A stretch of DNA of 64,000 nt from Longicatena caecimuris (GTDB lineage Bacteria; Bacillota_I; Bacilli_A; Erysipelotrichales; Erysipelotrichaceae): assembly GCF_004341945.1 (NCBI RefSeq), contig NZ_SMBP01000010.1, positions 42,471 to 106,470 on the forward strand, read 5' to 3'. Every line of letters begins with the position of its first letter. The first letter of the stretch is position 1. Shown piece after piece: positions 26,301 to 34,451 of this stretch. The notes beneath the pieces were generated by a model, which was given only the letters and a program-made list of their open reading frames with translations, had not been told where the DNA came from and ran no database searches. The position numbers and the translations under genes are program-made.

Positions 26301-28928
26301 ACTTCCACTGCCACCGTTTGCATCATAATTCATCGACAGAGATTCCTGATAATCCGGAATATGGTTACCATTTTCATCCATTGCCCATACGGCATATAGC
26401 GTCGTTGTTTCCATAATGGTGAAGCTATCCTTTGGCTGTAACATCTCTTGAGGTGCCTTGCCATCTGTCGGAATCACTGTTAGTGGCTGTTTGCTCCAGC
26501 CGATGAAGATAACATTTTCCTTTGGATGAGTGAAGGCATTATCCTTTATTAGTACTTGATCTTTTACATGATACGTCATTTCATCGATGACACTTCCACT
26601 GCCACCGTTTGCATCATAATACATGGATAAAACTTCATTCTCATCAGGTTTTCCATTATGATTTTCATCTGGTAAGAAAACAGCTTTATAAGTTTCACTT
26701 ACCCACACATGATCCTTCTGTGTTGGCATAATCTCAAAATCATATACTTTCTGCTGATTTGGTGTCAGCCAATAAGCAAATACATAATCATCATTCGCAT
26801 TATCATATACCACTTTTGAACCTGCTGGTTGACCAATCACCGGATTCACCTGTTCTGTTTCCAATGATAATTTTCCTACGCTGAGTACATTTCCCTCTTC
26901 ATCAACAATCGGCTTACCATCTTTACCTGTGATACTATATTGTATCGTTACATATGCTAATTCTTTATATTGTGCAATAAACGTAACATCTTGATAAAAA
27001 GCTACCTTTCCCTGTACATATTCTTCAAATGTATATTTTTCATCGTTTGATTTCCATGCAGGGTCTGCAGCATCATAACCATGATCCGCGATAATTAGCG
27101 GCATTTGATAGTTATGATCAGTCCAATTTGTTCCTTTTAATACTTCCATATAGAAAGAACCATTCTCATTAGGTAGTAAATTTTCAGTAAAGGGATTATT
27201 CATTAGTTTTCCATGTTCCCCTTCTTGAAACGTGATACGTATCCATTGCGTATCATCCTTGATCCATTTGGCAACTAACGTGATTTCCTTTACTTCTTCA
27301 TCGTTTTCAACGAGTGTTTGATATGCTGTTTTTGAAGCGACTTTGGTGTCCTTGTAATACCAACCATCAAACGTATAACCCTTGCGCATTGGCTGATATC
27401 CAATATTCACAATGTCATCAAATTGCACTATTTCATCAGCAATCGATGCATTATTTTCATAAAGACCGCCTTTTAAATCATAATGCACCTTATATGCATG
27501 CAAAGGTTCCCATAAAGCGGTAAAGGTATAAGTGATGTCATAATCATTTTCATACTTCCAAACATCTTTTACTTGAATTTCATCATGCGCATGGTAAATC
27601 TTATCCTCATCCTGTAATTTCCATCCTTTGAAAACATACCCTGGACGAGTTGGTGTTTGTTCACTCACTTTGATTATATTTTCTTTTACATTTGTATCTG
27701 GATGATGATAAACGTTTTGATCAGTAATCGGGGTAACCGATGTTCCACCATTTAAGTCATATTTAACTTGAATATTTACGATTTTAGCAGCAATCTTAAA
27801 TTCTCTATATTTCAGATTCGGTGTGGACTGGCTATAGAAAAAAGCCGTAGTACATCCTTTCTCAATCGCCAATTCTCTTGCTTGCGTGTTCTTAAAAGAA
27901 TGGATTGGCGTATAGATTCCTCCACGATAAATCGCTTCTCCTGTAGTAGCATCCAATCCTTCTAAAGTTGATGCATTATGATGCAAAAACTGTGTGCCTG
28001 CCGAATAGCCTGTTGGCACTTTTACGAAAAATTCCACATAACCATCTTCATCTATCACTTCATGTGAGCGGCCTTTCTGCATCTGCTGAATGGTTTTTCC
28101 ATCCTCGCTATAAAACACCTCGACATTAGAAGATTCTTGCGCAAAGATAAAATGCCAACCTTCTTTTTCTGTATTCTGATATATTGCTACAAAGGTGGCA
28201 TTCGCCGAAAAGATAAGCTTCGCTATATCTTCATTTGTATATAGCTTATCTTTATCCTGTGTATTTGATTCATCTTCCTGCAGTGACCATCCCATAAATA
28301 CTTGTCGCGAATCATTTGGGATAGGGGTAGGAATTTGATTGTCAATTAAAGAATTGTTTTTATATATTTGCTGTTCATATTTATCGGAACTGCCATCGAT
28401 TGTTCCATTGGCAGGATCAAAGGTAATGGTGATAAGTTCCTCTTTATTCCCTTTATGAAAAACGAATTTTGTATCCTCATAAATTGGTGTCTGATTGGGG
28501 ACGATTGCATTTCCACCAGGGCCATCTTTCGTCCAAAATCCACCATTAACGATTGGTGCATGTTTGGGCATTTCACCATGCTTCACATACTCTATTGTTT
28601 CTTCTTGATTCACAATGTAAACTACCTTATGCATCGTTTCTTCATACGGCTGTGTTCCTTTTGTTAATGACGCTTGTTTTTGATCTTTTGCGACTTCTAT
28701 CGTAAGCACTTTATGCAAATTACTGCCATCATTCGCTTTTAAGGATATCTTACTTCCAGAAATAAACGGCTTTTGATCAAGCATCATGTTAATAACACGA
28801 TAACCATTTACCAGTGAAATTTGGGTATCACCAGGATCATTACCATCCGTTAAGATCATATTGATATCATCAAGAATTTCATCAGCTAACAGAACCTTAA
28901 CATTCAAAGAAGGTTGCTTGTTTGCCAT
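23397..28928 (-). CDS. Giant InlB-repeat surface protein, separated from its signal peptide
   Basis: 1843 residues of extracellular-type repeats: InlB B-type beta-grasp repeats ('YDANGG...FIGW', ending '..LYAVWA'), four almost identical 97-residue copies in the middle, a MucBP-like segment ('IIRYVDEDGNRVAEDY'), two 'DKYQV.V.YE' modules, a Pro-rich linker and, at the end, three membrane helices. 'LPETT' in the linker is not a usable sorting signal. The ATG at 28928 lacks a good ribosome binding site and follows immediately, in frame, after the TAA ending the 58-codon signal-peptide ORF. The natural gene therefore very likely ran from 29102 to 23397 and has suffered a nonsense change. It probably served as an adhesin or wall-spanning protein. 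Confidence 0.8.
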   Translation of the reverse strand: MANKQPSLNVKVLLADEILDDINMILTDGNDPGDTQISLVNGYRVINMMLDQKPFISGSKISLKANDGSNLHKVLTIEVAKDQKQASLTKGTQPYEETMHKVVYIVNQEETIEYVKHGEMPKHAPIVNGGFWTKDGPGGNAIVPNQTPIYEDTKFVFHKGNKEELITITFDPANGTIDGSSDKYEQQIYKNNSLIDNQIPTPIPNDSRQVFMGWSLQEDESNTQDKDKLYTNEDIAKLIFSANATFVAIYQNTEKEGWHFIFAQESSNVEVFYSEDGKTIQQMQKGRSHEVIDEDGYVEFFVKVPTGYSAGTQFLHHNASTLEGLDATTGEAIYRGGIYTPIHSFKNTQARELAIEKGCTTAFFYSQSTPNLKYREFKIAAKIVNIQVKYDLNGGTSVTPITDQNVYHHPDTNVKENIIKVSEQTPTRPGYVFKGWKLQDEDKIYHAHDEIQVKDVWKYENDYDITYTFTALWEPLHAYKVHYDLKGGLYENNASIADEIVQFDDIVNIGYQPMRKGYTFDGWYYKDTKVASKTAYQTLVENDEEVKEITLVAKWIKDDTQWIRITFQEGEHGKLMNNPFTENLLPNENGSFYMEVLKGTNWTDHNYQMPLIIADHGYDAADPAWKSNDEKYTFEEYVQGKVAFYQDVTFIAQYKELAYVTIQYSITGKDGKPIVDEEGNVLSVGKLSLETEQVNPVIGQPAGSKVVYDNANDDYVFAYWLTPNQQKVYDFEIMPTQKDHVWVSETYKAVFLPDENHNGKPDENEVLSMYYDANGGSGSVIDEMTYHVKDQVLIKDNAFTHPKENVIFIGWSKQPLTVIPTDGKAPQEMLQPKDSFTIMETTTLYAVWAMDENGNHIPDYQESLSMNYDANGGSGSVIDEMTYHVKDQVLIKGNDFTYPKENVIFIGWSKQPLTVIPTDGKAPQEMLQPKDSFTIMETTTLYAVWAMDENGNQIPDYQESLSMNYDANGGSGSVIDEMTYHVKDQVLVKDNDFTYPKENVIFIGWSKQPLAVIPTDGKAPQEMLQPKDSFTIMETTTLYAVWAMDENGNHIPDYQESLSMNYDANGGSGSVIDEMTYHVNDQVLVKDNAFTHPKENVIFIGWSKQPLTVIPTDGKAPQEMLQPKDYFTIMETTTLYAVWAMDENGNHIPDYQEERFTVTFIAGEHGKLLGTTTYKNYLVKSAIHDAQHYKEPTPVAEDGYVFDKWVIVDKDGHALLEVAEPGAYVIHGDTIVKAVFAKDDNHDGIPDEREEKLRVNFVVAEHGALEGTTQYNEVLANTKLKNVIDYQTPKPKGAAGYTFDKWIVKTVSNKEGIEIKDPSEYTITENTVFYAYFAKDEHGTDPIHPDHGDGIPDKYQVEVNYEVKNGTLIGTRKTYVTLYDENNEPSQTGNGQLTALQIPLAIADKGYDQSSLQWYPVWPEAGMKIKEKMTFKAKFETADYQLIIRYVDEDGNRVAEDYQTKIAYLNRYEITSPHVDTYVLENENDHIITGSMDAEDKEIVVHYTKDIHGTDPKHPDKGDGIPDKYQVAVHYEAEHGTVAFDRVYVTLRDEEGNFATHGSGKLRVDQIPTATADEGYEQESASWVNKKPTIDMIITKDTTFKVVFQASKEPEKPVTPSDPEKPDTPQNPEEPDAPVTPDKPDTIPPTNGGNTVDAPQLPETTNRPIVAEQPMMPSVSDTRPFAPNIMGNTQSNGESEHVDENETPLTNGDVEVIKEHVTPKAKGTEANWAIMNFICMIITVLLAILLLLSKSKNEEKLENDKTYSYDEEEDYQEEKRSLFIRSLALLLAIISIIVFFLTEDMSLPMVIIDNWTIYMLCFAIVQLIVFILDRRWKEVEQEEKQKA
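25459..26622 (-). repeat. Four tandem 291-bp repeats in the surface-protein gene
   Basis: The same positions recur at 25750, 26041, 26332 and 26623, an exact 291-base period (97 codons). The copies differ at only a few bases. Each encodes one InlB-type repeat with a 'DENGN(H/Q)IPDYQE' calcium-loop-like linker. Confidence 0.9.
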
Positions 28929-29102
28929 TTAACGCAACTGTTCTTTGGTAATCACTTGAACAGAATCATTTTCCATCGTTACTTCCACAACGTTGCCCGT
29001 CGTTGTCTTTGTCGTTTTTGCCGTGATTGTCATAAAATTACTCGGTACCAGCTGTAACAACAAGGCAAATATCACAAATATTTTAGCGCATTTTCTTCTC
29101 AT
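28929..29102 (-). pseudogene. Signal-peptide exon of the split surface-protein gene
   Basis: 57 residues: 'MRRKCAKIFVIFALLLQLV' plus a hydrophobic core and a cleavage region near 'TITA', then '..VITKEQLR' and TAA. The start at 29102 is chosen because AAAGGAG lies 9 bases upstream; an ATG 9 bases further up directly abuts that site. Codon 58 (TAA) is followed without a gap by the in-frame ATG of the 1843-residue ORF. A Lys codon AAA changed to TAA would explain the break. Confidence 0.75.
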
Positions 29103-29142
29103 CTTCTCCATCTCCTTTCTCTTTCATTTATACTCCCTAACA

Positions 29143-29170
29143 TAAAAATAAAGCCACCACTGACTTTACT
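29143..29170 (-). promoter_or_regulatory. Terminator-like hairpin in the leader of the surface-protein gene
   Basis: On the minus strand AAAGTCA-GTGG-TGGCTTT forms a 7-bp stem (two G-T pairs allowed) followed by ATTTTT, about 40 bases before the start codon. It may be an attenuator or the end of an upstream transcript. Confidence 0.4.
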
Positions 29171-29562
29171 TTTTCATTATATGAGCAGACTAGTTATAAA
29201 ATGGTTTTATTTTAAATCAGCTACTGTTTTCTTTTGAAAAAAAGACGTGTTTGGGCTTAGGTAACATTTGAAGTGATTCTTTTTAACCCCTTTTTTCAGC
29301 ATGTTTTTATTACTTTTCACAACGATACATATCAGTGCATAAGAAACTACATCCTTGGTACACTAGATAACGATAAAAACGATATTTCCCCTCAGATAAT
29401 AAAAAGAATATCCAAAATCTTTAGCAATCTGAATTAAGGGTTCGTTTAGGGGATTAAACTTTAGAGGGCTTAAAGATTTGTTTGTTTTTTTACTTTTCTC
29501 CCTAAATTTCTGGTGAAAACCTCTAAAAAATTTGGCTATCTAATAATTAATTGCCCTAAAAA
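29171..29562. other. Gene-free AT-rich stretch
   Basis: About 390 bases lie between the surface-protein gene and the BTAD regulator. It has several short A/T tracts but no open frame with a ribosome binding site and no recognised RNA. It presumably contains the promoter of the surface-protein gene. Confidence 0.4.
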
Positions 29563-29590
29563 AGAACAGAATCGCTTCTGCCCTTTTTGT
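29563..29590 (-). terminator. Terminator of the BTAD regulator gene
   Basis: On the minus strand GGGCAGAA-GCGA-TTCTGTTC forms an 8-bp stem with two G-U pairs, followed by six T, directly after the stop. Confidence 0.65.
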
Positions 29591-29593
29591 TTA

Positions 29594-30796
29594 TTATTCT
29601 GCTTCCTCTGGATCAAGTAATTTTGCTTCCGTGACATAATAATTCAGACGTAATTTCTTATTACGGAATTTTTTATAAAAGCGATGACTGATACGCTGAA
29701 TAATCAGATAAGCATTTTCTACCGTCTGACAATCTACTAAGACAATAAATTGTCCTTCATTGATTTTCGCAAACAAATCATTCTTACGTAAGGATAACGC
29801 AATCAGATGTTTCACCTTGTTCACTACTTTAAATACTTCTTCTTCTTTATCATCTTCATGACTGATTTCAAAAGATATCAGATATAAACGCTTATTATCT
29901 CGCATAGCGCTTTTCATGACCAACTCGTACATGTACTTAAACATTTCAAAGGTACAGTAGAATCCGCCTTCTTCCTCGGTTCGTCTTGATAGTTGTTTCA
30001 ATAAACTATCAATTTTTACACGTTCAATGTTTTCATGATCACTCATGATGGCATCATATAATTCTTTAAATCGCATCGATAAACCTGTTCCAAGCTCTTT
30101 TACAAAAGATTCATTTAAATCATCATAATATCGCAATGCTTTGTGATAATCACTCGTTTCAAGTAAGCCTTTCATATAATAATAGTGCAGACCTTCATAA
30201 AACGGTTCTAATAAGATTGCCTGATAATTTAAAGTCATCATTTCCTCATATTTTTGCTCTTCCAACAGCTTCTTACATATCTTTATCACGCATTTCACAT
30301 ACGCATGCCGATAGAATTCACATACTTGTTGTGTCCACATAAGCTGTGAATTTGATATATAAAATTTCCCCTTATATAGGTCTACCATGCGATACGCTAT
30401 CTTCATCGTTTTTGCACTGAGATTCTCCTCAAATTTGATTTCTTCCCAAAGATTACCAAATTCTTCCGAATCAATATGCCATTCAAAATCAGGATTTAAC
30501 TGATAACCCTGTTTAACGGTCAAGATCAATTCCTTACCTTCAAAAAAAGGTATTTTTTGTACATCCTTTCGAAAACGATGAATCGTAAACTTTAACGCGC
30601 TTATCGGATTATCGCTTTCCGGCCATAAAATTTCGATAAGCGTATCTTTGTGCACCGGTTGTTCACGGTAATAAAGAAATACCTGAAAAAGATTTACCAG
30701 CTGTTTTCCAAGATATTCGGTGATAATCGCTTTTTCTTTGCCACATGTAATCGTGAATTCATTAAAAAGTGTAACGTCAAAAATTTCCTTTGCCAT
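29594..30796 (-). CDS. BTAD-type transcriptional regulator with GGDEF-like tail
   Basis: 400 residues. Residues about 1-95 form an OmpR/SARP-type winged helix ('LGKQLVNLFQVFLYYREQPVHKD', 'SALKFTIHRFRKDV'). Residues 100-245 are a bacterial transcriptional activator domain of TPR-like helices ('YHKALRYYDDLNESFVKELG'). Residues about 275-390 resemble a degenerate GGDEF domain ('LRKNDLFAKINEGQFIVLVDC') in which the GGDEF signature reads 'NEGQF', so no cyclase activity is expected. It probably activates transcription in response to an unknown signal. The divergent or downstream surface-protein gene is a possible target (inference from position only). Confidence 0.8.
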   Translation of the reverse strand: MAKEIFDVTLFNEFTITCGKEKAIITEYLGKQLVNLFQVFLYYREQPVHKDTLIEILWPESDNPISALKFTIHRFRKDVQKIPFFEGKELILTVKQGYQLNPDFEWHIDSEEFGNLWEEIKFEENLSAKTMKIAYRMVDLYKGKFYISNSQLMWTQQVCEFYRHAYVKCVIKICKKLLEEQKYEEMMTLNYQAILLEPFYEGLHYYYMKGLLETSDYHKALRYYDDLNESFVKELGTGLSMRFKELYDAIMSDHENIERVKIDSLLKQLSRRTEEEGGFYCTFEMFKYMYELVMKSAMRDNKRLYLISFEISHEDDKEEEVFKVVNKVKHLIALSLRKNDLFAKINEGQFIVLVDCQTVENAYLIIQRISHRFYKKFRNKKLRLNYYVTEAKLLDPEEAE

Positions 30797-31307
30797 TTCG
30801 CCACACGTCCTTTCACTTATTTTCTATAAGTTTTGAAATGCCCTACTATCTATCCGCTAGAAATAATGTACATAATGTTGTTCCACCTTCCATAAGGCTC
30901 CCATCCTTACAGAAGAAACTCGTTATACTGTTTTTAAGATAACGATGAAGATAGCTGCATTTACATCCTATTTTTGATTGCAGTTTTGTGTATGGAAGGA
31001 TTACACAAACACGCGAAATAATCCTATCCTTCGTTACTATTTTAGCATTCTATTACATGCAAGTCAAATAAGCGATTATGCAAGATAAAAAAGTAAATAA
31101 TCTGCCATTTTTATGCATTTTTAGGACAATAACCACATATAATATATTCTTCTTGTTCGGTAATTTTATTGCGTAAATAGTAATTATGGTTAGTTTTTAT
31201 GAACACGTTAAAAAACTTTGTCGAACAAAGATACTTATGACCAAAACACTCTGAAAGCCTATACAAAGCACTGTATACATGCTAGAATAATAAAAAGAGG
31301 TGATGAT
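30797..31307. other. Divergent intergenic region
   Basis: About 510 bases separate the BTAD regulator (minus) from the HD-domain gene (plus). An upstream extension of the HD frame starts at 31218 but has no ribosome binding site. No other feature was recognised in this AT-rich DNA. Confidence 0.45.
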
Positions 31308-31790
31308 ATGGACCGCCTGGAATTAATACGCGAAAAAGTTGATCAAGAAATCAACAAATTACAAAAAGAAGAAACACGTAAATTCGCTTATATTCATACG
31401 TATGGTGTTGCACAAGCCGCAGCGCTTTTGGCAACCATTCGGAAAGCTGATGTAGAGCTTGCCTGCATAGCGGCTATGCTACATGATATTGCTTTATATA
31501 CGGAAAATTGTCCTCATGCTGTTCACGCCAAACGCAGTAGTGAATACGCGGAAAAGCTATTAAACGAAACGAAGGCCTTCACTGAAGAAGAAGTTCAGAT
31601 CATTCGTAATGTCATCGCTGTTCATTCTGATAAAATGAGTCGTCATGATGGTACGATATCGGAAATCTTAAAAGATGCCGATGTCTTACAACATTACTTA
31701 TATAACGTAAATATTAAGCTATCGGAAAAAGATAATTATCGTCTCTTCTATTTGTTAGAAGCACTAGAAAAAATACAGAATCAAAAATAA
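31308..31790 (+). CDS. HD-domain protein
   Basis: 160 residues with a single HD phosphohydrolase domain. The metal-binding pattern is visible as His in 'YIHTYGVA', the His-Asp pair in 'AAMLHDIALY', a further His in 'IAVHSDK' and the final Asp in 'ILKDADVLQHY'. HD proteins of this size hydrolyse phosphate mono- or diesters, often of nucleotides; the substrate is not predictable. The start at 31308 is supported by GAGGTGAT. It is a single gene with no informative neighbours. Confidence 0.85.
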   Translation: MDRLELIREKVDQEINKLQKEETRKFAYIHTYGVAQAAALLATIRKADVELACIAAMLHDIALYTENCPHAVHAKRSSEYAEKLLNETKAFTEEEVQIIRNVIAVHSDKMSRHDGTISEILKDADVLQHYLYNVNIKLSEKDNYRLFYLLEALEKIQNQK

Positions 31791-31876
31791 GCCTGTTTCC
31801 TACATGATTTCTCAAATATTACCCAGACATGTCCACATGCTGTATATATAAGAGTTGATCATGAAAACAGGCTTTT
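31789..31876. terminator. Possible bidirectional terminator with long loop
   Basis: AAGCCTGTTT (31789-31798) pairs with AAACAGGCTT (31865-31874), supported by inner ATGAT/ATCAT pairing, between the convergent HD and MATE genes. Confidence 0.55.
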
Positions 31877-31903
31877 ATAATACATATCAAACGATTCTAA
31901 GCA

Positions 31904-33220
31904 TTAAGAAGATACTCGCTTTCTCTTTTTATATTCCGTATGCATAAACCAAGTACTGCATAATAAGGTCATACATTCACATAACAAGGTCGCAAGCCAT
32001 ATGCCATCTCCTTGAAACAGCCATCCCAGCACCCAGATAGAAAAAGCTATGAATACAAATCCCCGTAACATAGAGATTGTAAAAGAATATCGGTTTTTTT
32101 CCAAAGCTGCAAAATAACCACTATATATAATGTTATAGCCAATAACCAAATAACATAGGGAAAACATGCGAAAGGCTTTTACACTATCATGAAATAAGGG
32201 CTGTATATTTGTATCAATAAATATGGAAACTATAAGCGGTGCTGCCAACAGGCAGAAACCAAGGGCAACAATTGATATTGTAAATGTTGATATACGGGCA
32301 TAGCGTAAAAATAATGCACAGGTCGCGGGCTCCTTTTTTCCATGATAAAAGCTGACTAAAGGTTGTGTTCCTTGTGATATTCCTGTAAAGGTCATCATCA
32401 CCAGATTGTATATATACGTAATCACCGTATAGGTGACAATTCCATCATCCCCTATATATTTTAAAATAGCATGGTTAAAAAGAAAGACGATGACGCCTGC
32501 CGACATTTCCGTGATAAAGTCAGCTATACCGATAGGCAGAATGCGCTTATACACCGACATATCTAAAGTTGTACGACACCAATGAATATTTCCCCTTTTC
32601 ATCAAAAAATGAAGAAAGAATACGGTAAAAGTTAACACCTGTGATAATCCGGTAGCTAAAGCTGCCCCTTTGATTCCCATAGGAAATACAACGACTAAGA
32701 CAAAGTCCATCACAATGTTTGTGACTGCCCCAACACTTACGGCTGCGGTAGCTAAACGAGGAAATCCATCTGTTTTTACTAATACTTCTAAAGAATACGA
32801 TACGATGAAAAAAAAGCTGAACCATGCGATTGTTCCCAAATAATCCAGCACATAGGGCATCGTAGCTTCACTAGCACCTAAAAAGCGTGCTAAATCATTT
32901 AAGAAATATTGTGCAACCAACGTAATAACGATACCGCAGACGCTTAAAAACAGTGTATTTCGCGTAAATGTCTGATTCGCTTGTACCAGCTTATTTTCTC
33001 CTCGAAAAATAGCCACGACCGTCGATGTCCCAACGGAAAATAAAATGGAAAAAGCAAATATAAAATTTATATAGGGCATAGCGATATTGACTGCTGATAA
33101 GGCTTTTTCACCAACAAAACGTGCAACATAAATACCATCGATCATCGTATATAAATTAAATACTAGCATTGATACTATGGATGGCACGACAAATTTTAAA
33201 AACTGTTTTTTATGATTCAT
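31904..33220 (-). CDS. MATE-family efflux transporter
   Basis: A 438-residue membrane protein with about 12 hydrophobic helices in two similar halves. It has the MATE N-terminal pattern 'FLKFVVPSIVSMLVFNLYTMIDGIYVARFVGEKALSAVNIAMP' (split here: DGIYVARFVGEKALSA is most diagnostic) and 'GISQGTQPLVSFYHG' in the second half. MATE pumps export cationic drugs or metabolites using Na+ or H+ gradients. The start at 33220 has GAGGTG upstream. It is divergent from a merR gene whose product almost certainly controls it, given the promoter between them. Confidence 0.9.
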   Translation of the reverse strand: MNHKKQFLKFVVPSIVSMLVFNLYTMIDGIYVARFVGEKALSAVNIAMPYINFIFAFSILFSVGTSTVVAIFRGENKLVQANQTFTRNTLFLSVCGIVITLVAQYFLNDLARFLGASEATMPYVLDYLGTIAWFSFFFIVSYSLEVLVKTDGFPRLATAAVSVGAVTNIVMDFVLVVVFPMGIKGAALATGLSQVLTFTVFFLHFLMKRGNIHWCRTTLDMSVYKRILPIGIADFITEMSAGVIVFLFNHAILKYIGDDGIVTYTVITYIYNLVMMTFTGISQGTQPLVSFYHGKKEPATCALFLRYARISTFTISIVALGFCLLAAPLIVSIFIDTNIQPLFHDSVKAFRMFSLCYLVIGYNIIYSGYFAALEKNRYSFTISMLRGFVFIAFSIWVLGWLFQGDGIWLATLLCECMTLLCSTWFMHTEYKKRKRVSS

Positions 33221-33232
33221 AAAACACCTCAC

Positions 33233-33273
33233 TTGCATGAGCATTATAAACCTTGGTATAATACCAGAGTCAA
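33233..33273. promoter_or_regulatory. Divergent merR/MATE promoters with MerR-type dyad
   Basis: Minus strand: TTGACT (33273-33268), a 19-base spacer and TATAAT (33248-33243). The overlong spacer and the central dyad TGGTAT-A-ATACCA (33254-33266) are the hallmark of MerR-activated promoters. Plus strand: TTGCAT (33233-33238), 18 bases and TATAAT (33257-33262), whose -10 lies within the same dyad. So the regulator should repress itself while activating the pump. Confidence 0.85.
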
Positions 33274-33282
33274 GAGGTGTAC

Positions 33283-34080
33283 ATGAAAAACTACTATAAA
33301 ATTAATGAAATTTCTAAATTATACAATATTGGCGTAGATTCCTTACGTTATTATGAAGAAATCGGTATTCTTCATCCCATGCGTGACAAGAATCGCTATC
33401 GGCAATATACGACAAGTGACATTTATCGTTTGAACATGATCCGCGATTTACGTAATTTAGGATTCTCCATGAAGCATATTGCCGCCTATTTAGAAAACCG
33501 TACAATTGAAAATAGCCTTGCCTTTATGGAAGAGGAAGAACGCATTGTCGATCAACGTATTCAAGAGCTAAAAAAACTGAAAAAGGATTTACAGCGTCGT
33601 AAAGCTTCTTTATTAAAAAGTACCAAAGTTGTCTTTGATAAGATGGAGCTTTTGCATCTTAACCAACGTAAATGTGTTTCCTTAGCTACTGATGATATTC
33701 ACGATGATATTGAATATCAATTGATTAAGCTCAGCAAAGAATATGAAGACAATATTTATACAATCGGCAATTTTCACACTGGCTGCTTTTTGAACATTGA
33801 AGATAAGAACCATATTCATCCTTCCTCTGTTTTTATCATGGAAGACACTTTAACAGATTATGAATTCACATTGCCTGAGGGTCTTTATCTCAATCTTTAT
33901 TATCAAGGACCGCGTGATCCTGATTATCAACATTTGAAAATGATGATCGAATATTGTCAACAGCATCACTATACGATCGTATCGGAAGCCATGGAGTTTT
34001 TTGTCATTGATGTGCATGAGACACGCCAAAAAGAAGAATATATCACCCAACTGCAATTACAAGTATGCCAAACGAAATAA
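33283..34080 (+). CDS. MerR-family regulator of the MATE pump
   Basis: 265 residues. The N-terminal winged helix ('YYKINEISKLYNIGVDSLRY', then 'YEEIGIL') is classic MerR. It is followed by a dimerising coiled coil (about 80-115) and a C-terminal effector domain of about 150 residues of the GyrI/BmrR-like kind ('GLYLNLYYQGPRDPDY' near the ligand side). No metal-binding cysteine pattern is present, so an organic drug-like effector is likely. The ATG at 33283 is used because AGAGGTG precedes it. The product most likely twists the 19-base-spacer promoter of the divergent MATE gene. Confidence 0.88.
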   Translation: MKNYYKINEISKLYNIGVDSLRYYEEIGILHPMRDKNRYRQYTTSDIYRLNMIRDLRNLGFSMKHIAAYLENRTIENSLAFMEEEERIVDQRIQELKKLKKDLQRRKASLLKSTKVVFDKMELLHLNQRKCVSLATDDIHDDIEYQLIKLSKEYEDNIYTIGNFHTGCFLNIEDKNHIHPSSVFIMEDTLTDYEFTLPEGLYLNLYYQGPRDPDYQHLKMMIEYCQQHHYTIVSEAMEFFVIDVHETRQKEEYITQLQLQVCQTK

Positions 34081-34265
34081 ACAATAGTATCTCACTTTCT
34101 GATGACGTAGGATATTTAAAAAAGCTTGCTTAAAACGGTTGTGTTTTCAAATTTTTAACGCTTCTACAATTACTTACATATCCATTGATCTTATCTGGTC
34201 CTTTTATTCCTAGCTATTGATTTGGTAACATCATGCTTATAAGATATTATAGAAACATTTCACAT

Positions 34266-34294
34266 AAAAAATCCCGCTTATCACGGGATTTTTT
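34266..34294. terminator. Strong bidirectional terminator
   Basis: AAAAAATCCCG and CGGGATTTTTT are perfectly complementary around an 7-base loop. It ends both merR and the GH112/ABC operon. Confidence 0.9.
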
Positions 34295-34339
34295 GTCAAT
34301 CTGCAATTCCTTCCTGATGTCAGATCGACTCTTCCTATA

Positions 34340-34400
34340 GCTGAAGAGGCTATATATTAGAGGAGGGGACATGCTATTTATCCATATCTGCCTCTTCAGC
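34340..34400. repeat. 11-bp inverted repeat downstream of the ATPase gene
   Basis: GCTGAAGAGGC (34340-34350) and GCCTCTTCAGC (34390-34400) are perfect complements 39 bases apart. They sit in the 3' untranslated region of the GH112/ABC operon, ahead of the final terminator. A second small dyad (CTTTCC-TTAT-GGAAAG) follows. Confidence 0.6.
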
Positions 34401-34451
34401 AACACCTTTCCTTATGGAAAGATGGGGGAATTCTTATTATACAATCGTTAA
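34371..34451 (+). CDS. Possible 26-residue peptide (weakly supported)
   Basis: An ATG 4 bases after a perfect AGGAGG opens a frame for 26 residues beginning '[17 protein letters not shown]'. It lies within the inverted repeat region and its end is antisense to the last codons of the ATPase gene. No promoter is evident. The ribosome binding site could be chance, because the same G-rich stretch is part of the 3' UTR structure on the other strand. Confidence 0.2.
   Translation: MLFIHICLFSNTFPYGKMGEFLLYNR

Noticed and set aside
25459..26622. CRISPR-like array
   Set aside because: The repeats are 291 bases, contiguous and coding in one frame; no short repeat/spacer pattern.
31218..31307. N-terminal extension of the HD-domain protein
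   Set aside because: No ribosome binding site at the upstream start, while GAGGTGAT sits correctly before the ATG at 31308.
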